DNA of 60,218 bases from an uncultured Pelagibacteraceae bacterium. GTDB lineage: Bacteria; Pseudomonadota; Alphaproteobacteria; Pelagibacterales; Pelagibacteraceae. A program made the position numbers and the translations under genes. A model generated the notes under the pieces. The model was not told the DNA's origin. It ran no database searches and saw nothing but the letters and a program-made list of their open reading frames with translations. Numbering within the stretch: the first letter of the stretch is position 1; each line of letters opens with the position of its first letter. The DNA lies in contig CACNCB010000007.1 in the NCBI GenBank assembly GCA_902618695.1, forward strand, positions 1 through 60,218, written 5' to 3'. Shown here in pieces: positions 35,761-44,251 of the stretch.

Positions 35761-36750
35761 TTATCTAATTATTTTATCAATTCTATCAGCATAATAACTT
35801 ACAATAGCATTGGCACCAGCTCTCTTAAACGCTACCAAACTTTCATATATCGCGTCCTTACTTATTAAGTTTTTCGCTATGGCTGTTTCAATCAAACTAT
35901 ATTCACCTGATACTTGATATGCAAAAACTGGTAATTTAAATTTTTCTTTTATTGACTTTATAATATCTAAGTAGGGCATACCTGGTTTTACCATTACCAT
36001 ATCAGCCCCTTCTTTAATATCTAATGCAACTTCTCTTAAAGCTTCATCAGAATTCCTATAATCCATCTGATAAGTTTTTTTGTCTCCTTTTAAAGAGCTT
36101 TTAGATCCAACAGCATCTCTAAAAGGTCCATAGAAGCTTGAAGCATATTTTGCAGCATAAGATAATATTTGAACGTTTTGAAAATTATTTTTATCTAAAG
36201 CTTTTCTTATTTTTCCTATTCTACCATCCATCATATCTGATGGGGCAATGACATCACAACCCATCTCTGCCTGAAGTAATGACTGATTAATCAGTACTTC
36301 TATAGTCTCGTCGTTTAGAACAGTGTTAGATTTAATTAAACCGTCATGACCATGTGATGTGTAGGGATCTAATGCTACATCACACATTATACCTATTTGA
36401 TTTTTGTATCTTTTTTTAATTTCTTTAATTGCTCTACAAACTAAATTTTTTTCATTTAGTGATTCTGTTCCTAATTCATCTTTGTGTACATTTTGGGTTT
36501 TTGGAAAAAGCGCAATCATTGGAATCTTTTTTTTTATAGCTCTATCAACTATTTGACTCAATCGATTAATTGTATATCTGTATACACCTGGCATCGATGA
36601 AATCTCTTGACGTTTATTTGATCCTTCAATTAAAAAAATAGGTAATATAAAGTCATTTGGACTTAAGGTATTTTCTTGAATCAGTCTTCTTGACCAAGAT
36701 TCTTTTCTATTTCTTCTAAGTCTAAGACTTGGATATTTACCAATAATCAT
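35761..36750 (-). CDS. hemB: Delta-aminolevulinic acid dehydratase (porphobilinogen synthase)
   Basis: Condenses two 5-aminolevulinates to porphobilinogen for haem. The 329-aa TIM barrel has the two active-site lysines in LSYAAKYASSFYGPFRDA and MVMVKPGMPYLD. The metal loop reads DVALDPYTSHGHDG, with Asp instead of the three Cys of zinc-type enzymes, so this is the magnesium-dependent class found in alphaproteobacteria and Pseudomonas. It is divergent from the 2OG oxygenase gene across 74 bp. Confidence 0.95.
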   Translation of the reverse strand: MIIGKYPSLRLRRNRKESWSRRLIQENTLSPNDFILPIFLIEGSNKRQEISSMPGVYRYTINRLSQIVDRAIKKKIPMIALFPKTQNVHKDELGTESLNEKNLVCRAIKEIKKRYKNQIGIMCDVALDPYTSHGHDGLIKSNTVLNDETIEVLINQSLLQAEMGCDVIAPSDMMDGRIGKIRKALDKNNFQNVQILSYAAKYASSFYGPFRDAVGSKSSLKGDKKTYQMDYRNSDEALREVALDIKEGADMVMVKPGMPYLDIIKSIKEKFKLPVFAYQVSGEYSLIETAIAKNLISKDAIYESLVAFKRAGANAIVSYYADRIDKIIR

Positions 36751-36770
36751 GTTTTTAATTTACTTTTAAA

Positions 36771-36799
36771 TTGCGACAAATGTAATATACACATATACA
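36771..36799 (+). promoter_or_regulatory. Candidate sigma-70 promoter for the 2OG oxygenase gene
   Basis: A -35-like TTGCGA (36771-36776), a 17-nt spacer and a -10-like TATACA (36794-36799) precede the ATG at 36825, leaving a short leader with an A-run and AAGGG-like GGG but no clear ribosome binding site. Spacing is ideal and the hexamers match consensus 4/6 and 5/6. Confidence 0.45.
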
Positions 36800-36824
36800 A
36801 AAAAAAGGGTAGAAAGCAATCAAG

Positions 36825-37463
36825 ATGACATTAGAAAATTCAAAAGTAATAGACTTAAATATTAAAAAAGAGGATAGAGTTTTAGACTTTAGCGATTTTC
36901 AGAAACAAGAAATTAAGTTTGATATTGAAAAGTTGCAAGAAGCTTATCATCAAATAGTTAAGATTAAAAAATTTGAAGATGCTGGAGTAACTCACTTTGG
37001 AGCTATATCATTAACTCAAATACCCGGTGATCCAGATTCAATTAAAGGTAATAAAGCTAGGGGAGTATATTGGACAAAACCTGATAAATCCGGAAAGGAA
37101 GTAGTTAGAGATGAGTCTCTTGATGAGTCACAATATTCAGAATTTATAAAAGATTATGAAAATACATATTTCAAAGAGGTATATGACATCCTTTCATCTA
37201 GATATAAACTTGGTAGAGTAAGAATTCTTTTAAAAGAACCGAGATCAACTTTGAGTTGGCATAGAGATCCTGAGCCAAGATTACATATACCTATAATTAC
37301 TAACCCAGGCTGTATAATGGTTATTGATAATGTTGCAAAGCACATGCCTGCTGATGGGTCAGTATGGGTTACAAATAATACGAAGTATCATAATGCATTT
37401 AATGGTGGTGAAGAGAATAGAATACATTTAGTTGCTTGTGTTTTAGATTACAAATTTAATTAA
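36825..37463 (+). CDS. Putative 2-oxoglutarate/Fe(II) oxygenase (aspartyl/asparaginyl beta-hydroxylase-like)
   Basis: A 212-aa protein whose C-terminal half fits a double-stranded beta-helix oxygenase: the Fe(II) facial triad would be His146 and Asp148 in SWHRDPEPRLH and His189 in KYHNAFNGG, with Arg199 in ENRIHLV placed to bind 2-oxoglutarate. Spacing and the pattern HxD...H...R resemble the aspartyl/asparaginyl beta-hydroxylase family. Substrate is unknown; candidates are a peptide, a modified ribosomal residue or a small metabolite. It has its own promoter-like sequence and sits upstream of rpiB-glyA-nrdR by two bases. I infer function from the triad only. Confidence 0.65.
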   Translation: MTLENSKVIDLNIKKEDRVLDFSDFQKQEIKFDIEKLQEAYHQIVKIKKFEDAGVTHFGAISLTQIPGDPDSIKGNKARGVYWTKPDKSGKEVVRDESLDESQYSEFIKDYENTYFKEVYDILSSRYKLGRVRILLKEPRSTLSWHRDPEPRLHIPIITNPGCIMVIDNVAKHMPADGSVWVTNNTKYHNAFNGGEENRIHLVACVLDYKFN

Positions 37464-37464
37464 T

Positions 37465-37890
37465 TTGAAAAAAATATTTATTTCATCAGATCACGCTGGA
37501 TTTAGATTAAAAGAGTCAATCAAAGATTATTTAAAAAATAAAAAAGTTAAATTCGAGGACCTTGGACCAAATAATAATAGTAGTGTCGATTATCCTGACT
37601 ATGCACATAAAGTTGCAAAAAAAGTCAAACTTAATAAGAGAAATGTTGGTATTTTAGTTTGTGGATCTGGTACCGGTATGAATATTGCGGCAAATAAGCA
37701 TAAAAATGTGCGTGCAGCGCAATGTTTTAATCTAAAATCAACAAAATTATCCAGATTGCATAATGATGCAAACATCATTACATTAGGTTCGAGATTGATA
37801 TCTAAAAAAAATGCTTTAAAGTTTGTAAGTGTTTTTTTAAACACCAAATTTGATGGTGGGAGACACTTAAAAAGAGTTAAAAAAATATAA
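37465..37890 (+). CDS. rpiB: Ribose-5-phosphate isomerase B
   Basis: Interconverts ribulose-5-phosphate and ribose-5-phosphate. The 141-aa protein carries the [11 protein letters not shown] phosphate-binding start (Asp9, His10), the catalytic Cys66 in [17 protein letters not shown] and the LGSRLI segment. The start is a TTG at 37465 just after the upstream stop, since no ATG precedes the conserved KKIFISSDH strand. It is followed two bases later by glyA, a pairing common in alphaproteobacteria. Confidence 0.94.
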   Translation: MKKIFISSDHAGFRLKESIKDYLKNKKVKFEDLGPNNNSSVDYPDYAHKVAKKVKLNKRNVGILVCGSGTGMNIAANKHKNVRAAQCFNLKSTKLSRLHNDANIITLGSRLISKKNALKFVSVFLNTKFDGGRHLKRVKKI

Positions 37891-37892
37891 TT

Positions 37893-39200
37893 ATGTCTAG
37901 TGAAAAAAATTATTTAAACGATAGCTATAAAAGTTTCTTTGAAGATAGTTTATCAGTAAAAGACCCAGAGCTTTATAAAGCAATTAGGGATGAATTAATA
38001 AGACAACAACAGCATATAGAACTGATAGCCTCTGAAAATATTGTTTCTCAAGCAGTATTAGAAGCACAAGGTTCAGTTTTAACTAATAAATATGCCGAAG
38101 GTTATCCTGGTAAAAGGTACTACAATGGTTGTGAACATGTTGATGTTGCAGAAAATCTCGCAATTGAAAGATTAAAAAAATTATTTAATTGTAAATATGC
38201 AAACGCACAACCACATTCAGGTGCTCAAGCTAATGGTGCAGTATTTTTAGCATTGTTAAGCCCAGGGGACACATTCATGGGTATGAGTTTAAATTCAGGT
38301 GGTCATATTACTCATGGATTGAAAATTTCAATGTCTGGGAAATGGTTTAACGCGATAGGGTACGATGTTGATAAGGACTCAGAATTAATTGACTATGACA
38401 ATGTTGAAAAACTTGCTTTAGAACATAAGCCTAAACTTATAATAGCAGGTGGAAGCGCATATTCTAGAGTAATTGATTTTAAAAGATTTAGAGAGATAGC
38501 AGATAAAGTAGGCGCATATTTAATGGTTGATATGGCACACTTCTCAGGTTTAGTTGCAGGTAAAGGTTATCCTAATCCATGTGACTATGCACATGTTGTT
38601 ACCTCAACTACACATAAAGTATTTAGAAGTGCTAGAGGAGGTATAATTTTAACTAATCACGAAGATCTTGCTAAAAAATTTAATACAGCAGTCTTTCCTG
38701 GTTATCAGGGAGGACCTTTGATGCATGTTATTGCAGCTAAGGCTGCTGGATTTTTGGAGGCCTTACAGCCAGAATTTCAAGATTATATTAAATCTGTTTT
38801 GGCAAATGCTAAAATACTTGCAGAAACTTTAAAAAATAATGGATTTAAAATTTATTCAGATGGAACAGATACTCATTTGATGTTGGTAGATTTAAGGCCT
38901 TATAATGTAAAAGGCAATCTTGCAGCTGAGAGTTTATCAAGAGCAAATATTACATGTAATAAAAATGGTATTCCTTTTGATACAGAAAAACCTATGATTA
39001 CTTCTGGAATTAGATTAGGTACACAAGCAGCTACAACACGAGGTTTTGGATTAAGTGAGTTTAAAACAGTAGGGGAGTTAATAACAAAAACTCTAAAAGG
39101 TCTATCTGAAAACCCATCAGATAACAGCAAAATAGAAGAAGAAGTAAAAAATGAAGTTATTTCTTTAACTTCGTCATTTCCGATATATAAGAACCTTTAG
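37893..39200 (+). CDS. glyA: Serine hydroxymethyltransferase
   Basis: PLP enzyme that interconverts serine plus THF and glycine plus methylene-THF. The 435-aa protein has the [20 protein letters not shown] and [18 protein letters not shown] motifs and the PLP Lys242 in [14 protein letters not shown]. The segment after the lysine is usually TLRGPRGG or TLAGPRGG; here it is VFRSARGG, a notable change next to the active site. Together with soxBDAG it balances glycine and C1 units. It is followed three bases later by nrdR. Confidence 0.96.
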   Translation: MSSEKNYLNDSYKSFFEDSLSVKDPELYKAIRDELIRQQQHIELIASENIVSQAVLEAQGSVLTNKYAEGYPGKRYYNGCEHVDVAENLAIERLKKLFNCKYANAQPHSGAQANGAVFLALLSPGDTFMGMSLNSGGHITHGLKISMSGKWFNAIGYDVDKDSELIDYDNVEKLALEHKPKLIIAGGSAYSRVIDFKRFREIADKVGAYLMVDMAHFSGLVAGKGYPNPCDYAHVVTSTTHKVFRSARGGIILTNHEDLAKKFNTAVFPGYQGGPLMHVIAAKAAGFLEALQPEFQDYIKSVLANAKILAETLKNNGFKIYSDGTDTHLMLVDLRPYNVKGNLAAESLSRANITCNKNGIPFDTEKPMITSGIRLGTQAATTRGFGLSEFKTVGELITKTLKGLSENPSDNSKIEEEVKNEVISLTSSFPIYKNL

Positions 39201-39203
39201 TAA

Positions 39204-39662
39204 ATGATTTGTCCGTGCGAAAAAAAGGGTGATACATCTGTTGTGGATTCACGACCTACGGAAGATGGTACAGCCATAAGAAGAAGAAGACTTTGTATTT
39301 GTGGTGAACGCTTTACTACTTTTGAAAGAATTCAAATTCGTGAATTAATGGTTGTTAAAAAAAATGGAAGAAAGTCAGTTTTTGACCGAGATAAACTATC
39401 TAAATCAATTTATATTGCACTTAAGAAAAGACCAATTGACACTGAAACAATAGAAAAATTTATAAGCCATATATCAAGGTCTTTAGAGGAACTTGGTCAA
39501 GGTGAAGTATCAACTAATACAATTGGCACAATGGTTATGGATGGGTTAAAGGATTTAGATCCTGTTGGTTACGTAAGGTTTGCTTCAGTTTATAGAAACT
39601 TTAGAGAAGAAAAAGATTTCGTGCAATTCGTGGACAAACTTAATGTCTACAAAAAAACATAA
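39204..39662 (+). CDS. nrdR: Transcriptional repressor NrdR
   Basis: Zinc-ribbon/ATP-cone repressor of ribonucleotide reductase genes. The 152-aa protein has the VVDSRPTEDGTAIRRRRLC region and the ATP cone (VVKKNGRKSVFDRDKLSKS onward). The zinc ribbon is odd: the two knuckles read CPC (Cys3, Cys5) and CIC (Cys31, Cys33), whereas the family has CPxC and CxxC. All four cysteines remain, each pair one residue closer. The usual glyA-nrdR-ribD order is kept, and the end overlaps ribD by 20 nt. Confidence 0.93.
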   Translation: MICPCEKKGDTSVVDSRPTEDGTAIRRRRLCICGERFTTFERIQIRELMVVKKNGRKSVFDRDKLSKSIYIALKKRPIDTETIEKFISHISRSLEELGQGEVSTNTIGTMVMDGLKDLDPVGYVRFASVYRNFREEKDFVQFVDKLNVYKKT

Positions 39663-40746
39663 ATTTACATTAAAAGATAAATTTTACATGGAGATAGCCT
39701 TAGATCTGGCTAGATCTCGTCATGGCCTCACTGGATCAAATCCTTCGGTTGGATGTGTAATTGTCAAAAATGACAAAATAATTTCTATAGGCCAAACTTC
39801 ATTTAATGGAAGACCACATGCAGAGTCAAATGCAATTAAAAATAGTTTTGAAGATTTAAAAGACTCAAAAATGTATGTTACTCTAGAACCATGTTCTCAC
39901 CATGGATTAACGCCACCGTGCACTGATTTAATAATTAAATCAAAAATTTCTGAAGTCATATATTCTGTTACAGATATAGACAAAAGAGTAAGTAATAAAA
40001 GTTTTAAAATTTTAAATTCAAAAAAAATAATTGTAAAAAAAGGTTTGTTAAAAAGTAAAATCGAAAACTTTTATTCTCCTTATTTTTTTAATAGAAATAA
40101 AAAATTACCTTATGTTACTGGCAAAATAGCTATTTCAAAAAACCATATTATTTACACTAAGTATCAAAAAAAAATTACAAATATTTATTCAGATATGTTT
40201 TCACATCTTTTGAGATATCAAAACGATGGTTTGATGATTACATACAAAACACTAAACAAAGATAATCCAAGATTAAATTGTCGTTTAAAGGGTTTGAAAA
40301 ATTTTTCTCCTAAAAGAATTATTTTAGATAATAATTTAAAGACTAAAACAAACAGCTATATAATAAAATCTTCTAATAACAAAAATACTTTAATATTTTA
40401 TAACAAAGCTGATAAATCAAAAATTTATAAATTTAAAAGAAAAGGCATTATTCTTGTTAAATCTAAAGTAGATAGAAATAACAGATTTGATATGAGAGAA
40501 ATTTTGAAAAAGCTATATAATTTTGGCTGCAGGAATTTATTGATAGAGGGTGGAAATGAACTAACCAATTCCCTGCTCAAAAACAAAATTTTTAATAAAT
40601 TTTATTTATTCAAAAGCCCTAAAAATCTTTCTAAAAGCTCTGAATATTTAAAATTTAGTGGCCTGAACACATTAAATCAAAAGTATCTAACAAAGATTAA
40701 TTTAAATCTGAATTTGCGAAAAGACAGAATAACACTATATAGATAG
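39643..40746 (+). CDS. ribD: Bifunctional riboflavin deaminase/reductase RibD
   Basis: Second and third steps of riboflavin synthesis: pyrimidine deamination, then ribosyl reduction. The N-terminal deaminase has the zinc site His59 and Glu61 in PHAESNAI plus Cys84 and Cys93 in PCSHHGLTPPC. The C-terminal reductase domain (about 145-367) is recognisable from NDGLMITYKTLNKDNPRLNCR and LLIEGGNELTNSLL but is rather divergent and lysine-rich. I start it at ATG 39643 (MSTKKHKF, 367 aa); longer options extend further into nrdR. Confidence 0.92.
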   Translation: MSTKKHKFTLKDKFYMEIALDLARSRHGLTGSNPSVGCVIVKNDKIISIGQTSFNGRPHAESNAIKNSFEDLKDSKMYVTLEPCSHHGLTPPCTDLIIKSKISEVIYSVTDIDKRVSNKSFKILNSKKIIVKKGLLKSKIENFYSPYFFNRNKKLPYVTGKIAISKNHIIYTKYQKKITNIYSDMFSHLLRYQNDGLMITYKTLNKDNPRLNCRLKGLKNFSPKRIILDNNLKTKTNSYIIKSSNNKNTLIFYNKADKSKIYKFKRKGIILVKSKVDRNNRFDMREILKKLYNFGCRNLLIEGGNELTNSLLKNKIFNKFYLFKSPKNLSKSSEYLKFSGLNTLNQKYLTKINLNLNLRKDRITLYR

Positions 40747-40751
40747 AAATT

Positions 40752-41345
40752 ATGTTTAATGGAATAATTTATAATCAGGGTATTATTACTAAAATTATTA
40801 AAAGACCCAAGGGTCTTAATATTTTTGTAAAAAGTAATCTTAAAGTCTCCGAAAAAGATATGGGTTTGTCGGTTGCATGTGATGGTGTCTGCTTAACTTT
40901 AATCTCATGTAAATCAAGAATTATGGAATTTTATCTATCCAAAGAAACAATAAATCGTTCAAAATTTAAATTTTTAAAAATAAGGGATAAAATAAATTTA
41001 GAATTACCTTTAAAATATGGGACAAAAATTTCAGGACATATTTGTCAAGGTCATGTTGATACTGTCGGCAGGGTACTAAATATTAAAAAAATAGATAAAT
41101 CATTTCTTTTTGACTTTGATTTACCTAGAAAGGAGAGAAAACACTTAATTGAAAAAGCATCAATCTGTGTAAATGGAATTTCCCTCACAATTTCAAAAGT
41201 CACTAAAAAAGGTTTCCAGATATGGATAATTCCTCATACCTACAATGAAACGAATTTATCAACTTTAAAAAAATCTAGTTTAGTTAACATAGAGATAGAT
41301 ATCTTGTCTAAATACGTTAGGAATTATTTTCATGGGAAAAAATAA
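40752..41345 (+). CDS. ribE: Riboflavin synthase (alpha chain)
   Basis: Dismutates two 6,7-dimethyl-8-ribityllumazines into riboflavin. The 197-aa protein is made of two similar lumazine-binding halves: the first with MFNGIIYNQGII, VACDGVCLTL and the second with GHICQGHVDTVG and ASICVNGISLTISKV. Length is normal. It overlaps the next gene by 14 nt, within the ribD-ribE-ribBX-ribH-nusB operon. Confidence 0.94.
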   Translation: MFNGIIYNQGIITKIIKRPKGLNIFVKSNLKVSEKDMGLSVACDGVCLTLISCKSRIMEFYLSKETINRSKFKFLKIRDKINLELPLKYGTKISGHICQGHVDTVGRVLNIKKIDKSFLFDFDLPRKERKHLIEKASICVNGISLTISKVTKKGFQIWIIPHTYNETNLSTLKKSSLVNIEIDILSKYVRNYFHGKK

Positions 41346-42432
41346 TTTTGCATCAATCGAGTCAATTATAAGTGTTGCCAAAAAAGGTGGTATGTTTATT
41401 TTGGTTGACGATGAAAAAAGAGAAAATGAAGGGGATTTAGTTATTTCGACATCGGACTCGAATGCAAAGAATATTAACTTCATGGCGAAATACGGACGAG
41501 GTTTAATTTGTTTAGCACTCGATACTCTTCAAGCAAAAAGATTAAATTTATCTTTAATGTCTCCAGTTAATCAATCAAGAAACAAAACAGCCTTCACAAT
41601 TTCTATTGAAGCTAAAAAAGGAATAACAACAGGTATATCTGCTAAAGATAGAGCTAGAACAATTAAAATTGCTTCTAAAAAAAAAGCAAATAAAAATGAA
41701 ATTGTTTCACCTGGTCACGTATTCCCAATAATAGCCAAAGATGGTGGAGTACTGGTTAGAGCGGGTCATACCGAAGCCTCAGTAGATATCTCTAAATTGG
41801 CAAAAAAAAATAACTCTGCTGTAATTTGTGAAATTATGAATGAAGATGGAACTATGGCCAAAGGTCAGGATTTAATCAACTTTGCAAAAAAACATAAATT
41901 AAAAATTGGAAAAATAGAGGATTTAATCGCATACAGACTAAAAAAAGAAAAACTTATTAAACTTAAAAAGCAAAGCAAGATTGATGTAAAAAATCAAAAA
42001 TATAATATTAGAATTTATGAGAATCTTTTAGATGGCTCAGAACATTTTGCCTTAATAAAAGGAAAAATTAAAAAAGGTATCACTCCAAGAGTAAGAGTAA
42101 TTTCATCTAATGTGGTCCAAAACTATCTAATAAATCAATCACTACCCAATTCATTTAATAAGACCTTAAATTATTTTAAAAAATATCAAAATTGTGTTTT
42201 AGTATTTATTAAAGACTCAAATTTAAAATCAGTAACACAAACATTAAAAGATTATAAAAATAAAGATTTTTATAAAAAAGGGAATGACAAGTTAATAAGA
42301 AATTATGGTATTGGAGCTCAAATTATTAAAGACTTAAAAATTAAAAATATGATATTAATTACAAAATCTCCAAAAAAAGTTATTGGTCTTGATGGTTATG
42401 GTATAAAAATTACAAAACAAGAATTAATTTGA
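41332..42432 (+). CDS. ribB: 3,4-dihydroxy-2-butanone 4-phosphate synthase with degenerate GTP cyclohydrolase II domain (RibBX type)
   Basis: A 366-aa fusion. The N-terminal half (about 1-205) is an intact DHBP synthase: VDDEKRENEGDL, TAFTISIEAKKGITTGISA, and VLVRAGHTEASVD. The C-terminal half has the fold outline of GTP cyclohydrolase II (RVRVISSN..., YGIGAQIIKDL, VIGLDGYGI) but lacks the zinc cysteines (CxxD...CxC) and the RQEGRGIGL catalytic motif, so it cannot be a normal cyclohydrolase. Such RibBX fusions are known. A functional RibA must lie elsewhere if the cell makes riboflavin. It overlaps ribH by 4 nt. Confidence 0.9.
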   Translation: MGKNNFASIESIISVAKKGGMFILVDDEKRENEGDLVISTSDSNAKNINFMAKYGRGLICLALDTLQAKRLNLSLMSPVNQSRNKTAFTISIEAKKGITTGISAKDRARTIKIASKKKANKNEIVSPGHVFPIIAKDGGVLVRAGHTEASVDISKLAKKNNSAVICEIMNEDGTMAKGQDLINFAKKHKLKIGKIEDLIAYRLKKEKLIKLKKQSKIDVKNQKYNIRIYENLLDGSEHFALIKGKIKKGITPRVRVISSNVVQNYLINQSLPNSFNKTLNYFKKYQNCVLVFIKDSNLKSVTQTLKDYKNKDFYKKGNDKLIRNYGIGAQIIKDLKIKNMILITKSPKKVIGLDGYGIKITKQELI

Positions 42433-42821
42433 TGAAAAAAAAAATTCTAATTGTTGTAGCAGATTATTATAAAGACATTTCTGAAGGCTTAATAAAAAGT
42501 GCATTAAAAATAATTCCAAAAAAAAATATAATAAAAATTATTAAAGTGCCTGGTGCTTTTGAAATCCCAGTTACAATCTCAAAACATATAAAAAAATTTG
42601 ATGGTTTTTTAGCTTTAGGATGTGTAATTAAAGGTCAAACTCCACATTTCGATTTCATTTCTCAAGCATCAACAGATGCCATAATGAAATTATCTATAGA
42701 TAGTAAAAAACCTATTGGAAATGGAATAATTACCTGTCTTAATATGACTCAAGCAATAGCAAGAAGAAAAAAGGGTGCTGAAGCTGCAGAAGCTGTGATA
42801 TCAGTTCTATCTCAAAAATGA
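42429..42821 (+). CDS. ribH: 6,7-dimethyl-8-ribityllumazine synthase
   Basis: Penultimate enzyme of riboflavin synthesis, joining the pyrimidine and the butanone phosphate. The 130-aa protein has the KVPGAFEIPVT motif, ALGCVIKGQTPHFDFISQA with the catalytic His, and the GNGIITCLNMTQA segment. It is a little shorter than many homologues at the C-terminus but complete at the active site. It overlaps ribBX and nusB by 4 nt each. Confidence 0.94.
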   Translation: MMKKKILIVVADYYKDISEGLIKSALKIIPKKNIIKIIKVPGAFEIPVTISKHIKKFDGFLALGCVIKGQTPHFDFISQASTDAIMKLSIDSKKPIGNGIITCLNMTQAIARRKKGAEAAEAVISVLSQK

Positions 42822-43222
42822 GAACTCATTATAATCCAAAAAATAATCCTAGAGTTATAATTATTCAGAAATTATACGGGAAATTATATAATGAAGATGA
42901 TGATTTAGATTTTCCAAAACATAGATTTAAAAAATTCATTAAGGACATTGTTTTAGGGACGATAGAAAGAAACGATCTCATTTTAGATGAATTAAATAAT
43001 AAATTAGGTGATGAATTTGTAATTGAAAAATTAGACAAAGTTTTTCAAACAATTTTAAAAGCAGCAACTTATGAGTTTATGTATAAACCAAATTTATCAA
43101 TTAATATTATAATTAAAGAATATTTGAATTCATCAAATTTTTTCCTTGAAGACTCACAAACAAAGTATCTTAATGCTTTATTAGATAACGTTGGAAAAAA
43201 ATTAAGATCTAAAAATGCATGA
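42818..43222 (+). CDS. nusB: Transcription antitermination factor NusB
   Basis: All-helical factor that binds boxA of rRNA leaders with NusE (S10) and supports antitermination. The 134-aa protein has the family pattern of a first helix with IIQKLYGKLYNED, a middle LDKVFQTILKAATYEF and a C-terminal half with NIIIKEYLNSS and the terminal LNALLDNVGKKLRS. Conservation is modest but position after ribH is the standard alphaproteobacterial one. It overlaps thiL by 8 nt. Confidence 0.9.
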   Translation: MRTHYNPKNNPRVIIIQKLYGKLYNEDDDLDFPKHRFKKFIKDIVLGTIERNDLILDELNNKLGDEFVIEKLDKVFQTILKAATYEFMYKPNLSINIIIKEYLNSSNFFLEDSQTKYLNALLDNVGKKLRSKNA

Positions 43223-44174
43223 ATTTGACCTGATAAAAAATTATTTTTCAAAAATAGCTAAAAACAATAAATCTGCTCTTAATTTAAATGACGATGTTTT
43301 TTTTGATAAAAAAAGAGGTGTTGTAATATCTGTAGATACATACAATATTGGCACCCATTTTATTAATTTTAAATCACCTGATTTAGTAATTAAAAAAATA
43401 TTAAGATCATCTATTTCTGATTTAATTTGCAAGGGCGTTAAACCAAAGTTTTATTTTATTTCTGGTTCTGGAAGCAAAAAAACGTTTACAAAAAATAATT
43501 TATATAAAATTTCAAAGTCACTCAAATCAGAACAAAATAAATTTAATATAGATTTATGTGGTGGTGACACAACTTTTTCAAATAAACTAAGTTTTACAAT
43601 CACTTCATTGGGATATTCAAAGAGAATAATTTATCGTAATAAAGCTAAATTAAGTGATGATATTTATGTTACTGGAAATTTGGGAGATAGCTATTTAGGA
43701 TTTAAAGCATTAAGTAATAAAGCTAAATTTAGAAATAAAAATAGATTATTCTTTGTAGATAAATATTACAAACCAGACTTACCTCTAAATTTAACAAAAT
43801 ATTTATTAAAATTTGCTAATAGCTCAATTGATGTTTCAGATGGGTTAATTGATGATTTGTCAAAAATGATTAATAGACAAAATTTATCTTTTCATTTATT
43901 TGAAAAAAAAATACCTGTTTCTAAGAAATTGAGTAACTTGATTAAAAAACAAAAATTAAATAAAATTAATCTAATTTCTAACGGAGATGATTATCAAGTG
44001 TTATTTACTGCAGATGTTAATAAAGCTAGAATCATTCAAAACGCATCCAAAACAACTGGAATTAAAATAACTAAAATTGGAAAAATTATATCTGGTAAAG
44101 ACAGATCATTGATATTTGATGAAAAAGGCAAGCAAATACAAGCTAAATCTAAAGGTTATATTCATCAGTTTTAG
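43215..44174 (+). CDS. thiL: Thiamine-monophosphate kinase
   Basis: Phosphorylates thiamine monophosphate to the active cofactor TPP. The 319-aa protein has LNDDVFFD at the N-terminus in place of the usual GDDA motif, the [21 protein letters not shown] segment (split DLCGGDTT / TITSLGY), [13 protein letters not shown] and [11 protein letters not shown] near residue 258. The family position after nusB supports the call. It is followed by a 77-bp gap that carries the hppA promoter candidate. Confidence 0.92.
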   Translation: MHEFDLIKNYFSKIAKNNKSALNLNDDVFFDKKRGVVISVDTYNIGTHFINFKSPDLVIKKILRSSISDLICKGVKPKFYFISGSGSKKTFTKNNLYKISKSLKSEQNKFNIDLCGGDTTFSNKLSFTITSLGYSKRIIYRNKAKLSDDIYVTGNLGDSYLGFKALSNKAKFRNKNRLFFVDKYYKPDLPLNLTKYLLKFANSSIDVSDGLIDDLSKMINRQNLSFHLFEKKIPVSKKLSNLIKKQKLNKINLISNGDDYQVLFTADVNKARIIQNASKTTGIKITKIGKIISGKDRSLIFDEKGKQIQAKSKGYIHQF

Positions 44175-44184
44175 AAGTTAATCG

Positions 44185-44212
44185 TTGTCTTTTCTATCTT
44201 TTTTTGTATTGT
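44185..44212 (+). promoter_or_regulatory. Candidate sigma-70 promoter for hppA
   Basis: TTGTCT (44185-44190), 16-nt spacer, TATTGT (44207-44212), in the thiL-hppA gap. It would give a leader of about 33 nt that contains AAGG (44243-44246) five bases before the ATG at 44252. Confidence 0.4.
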
Positions 44213-44251
44213 GCGGGCTTAAAATTTAACAACCAACAACTTAAGGTTAAT

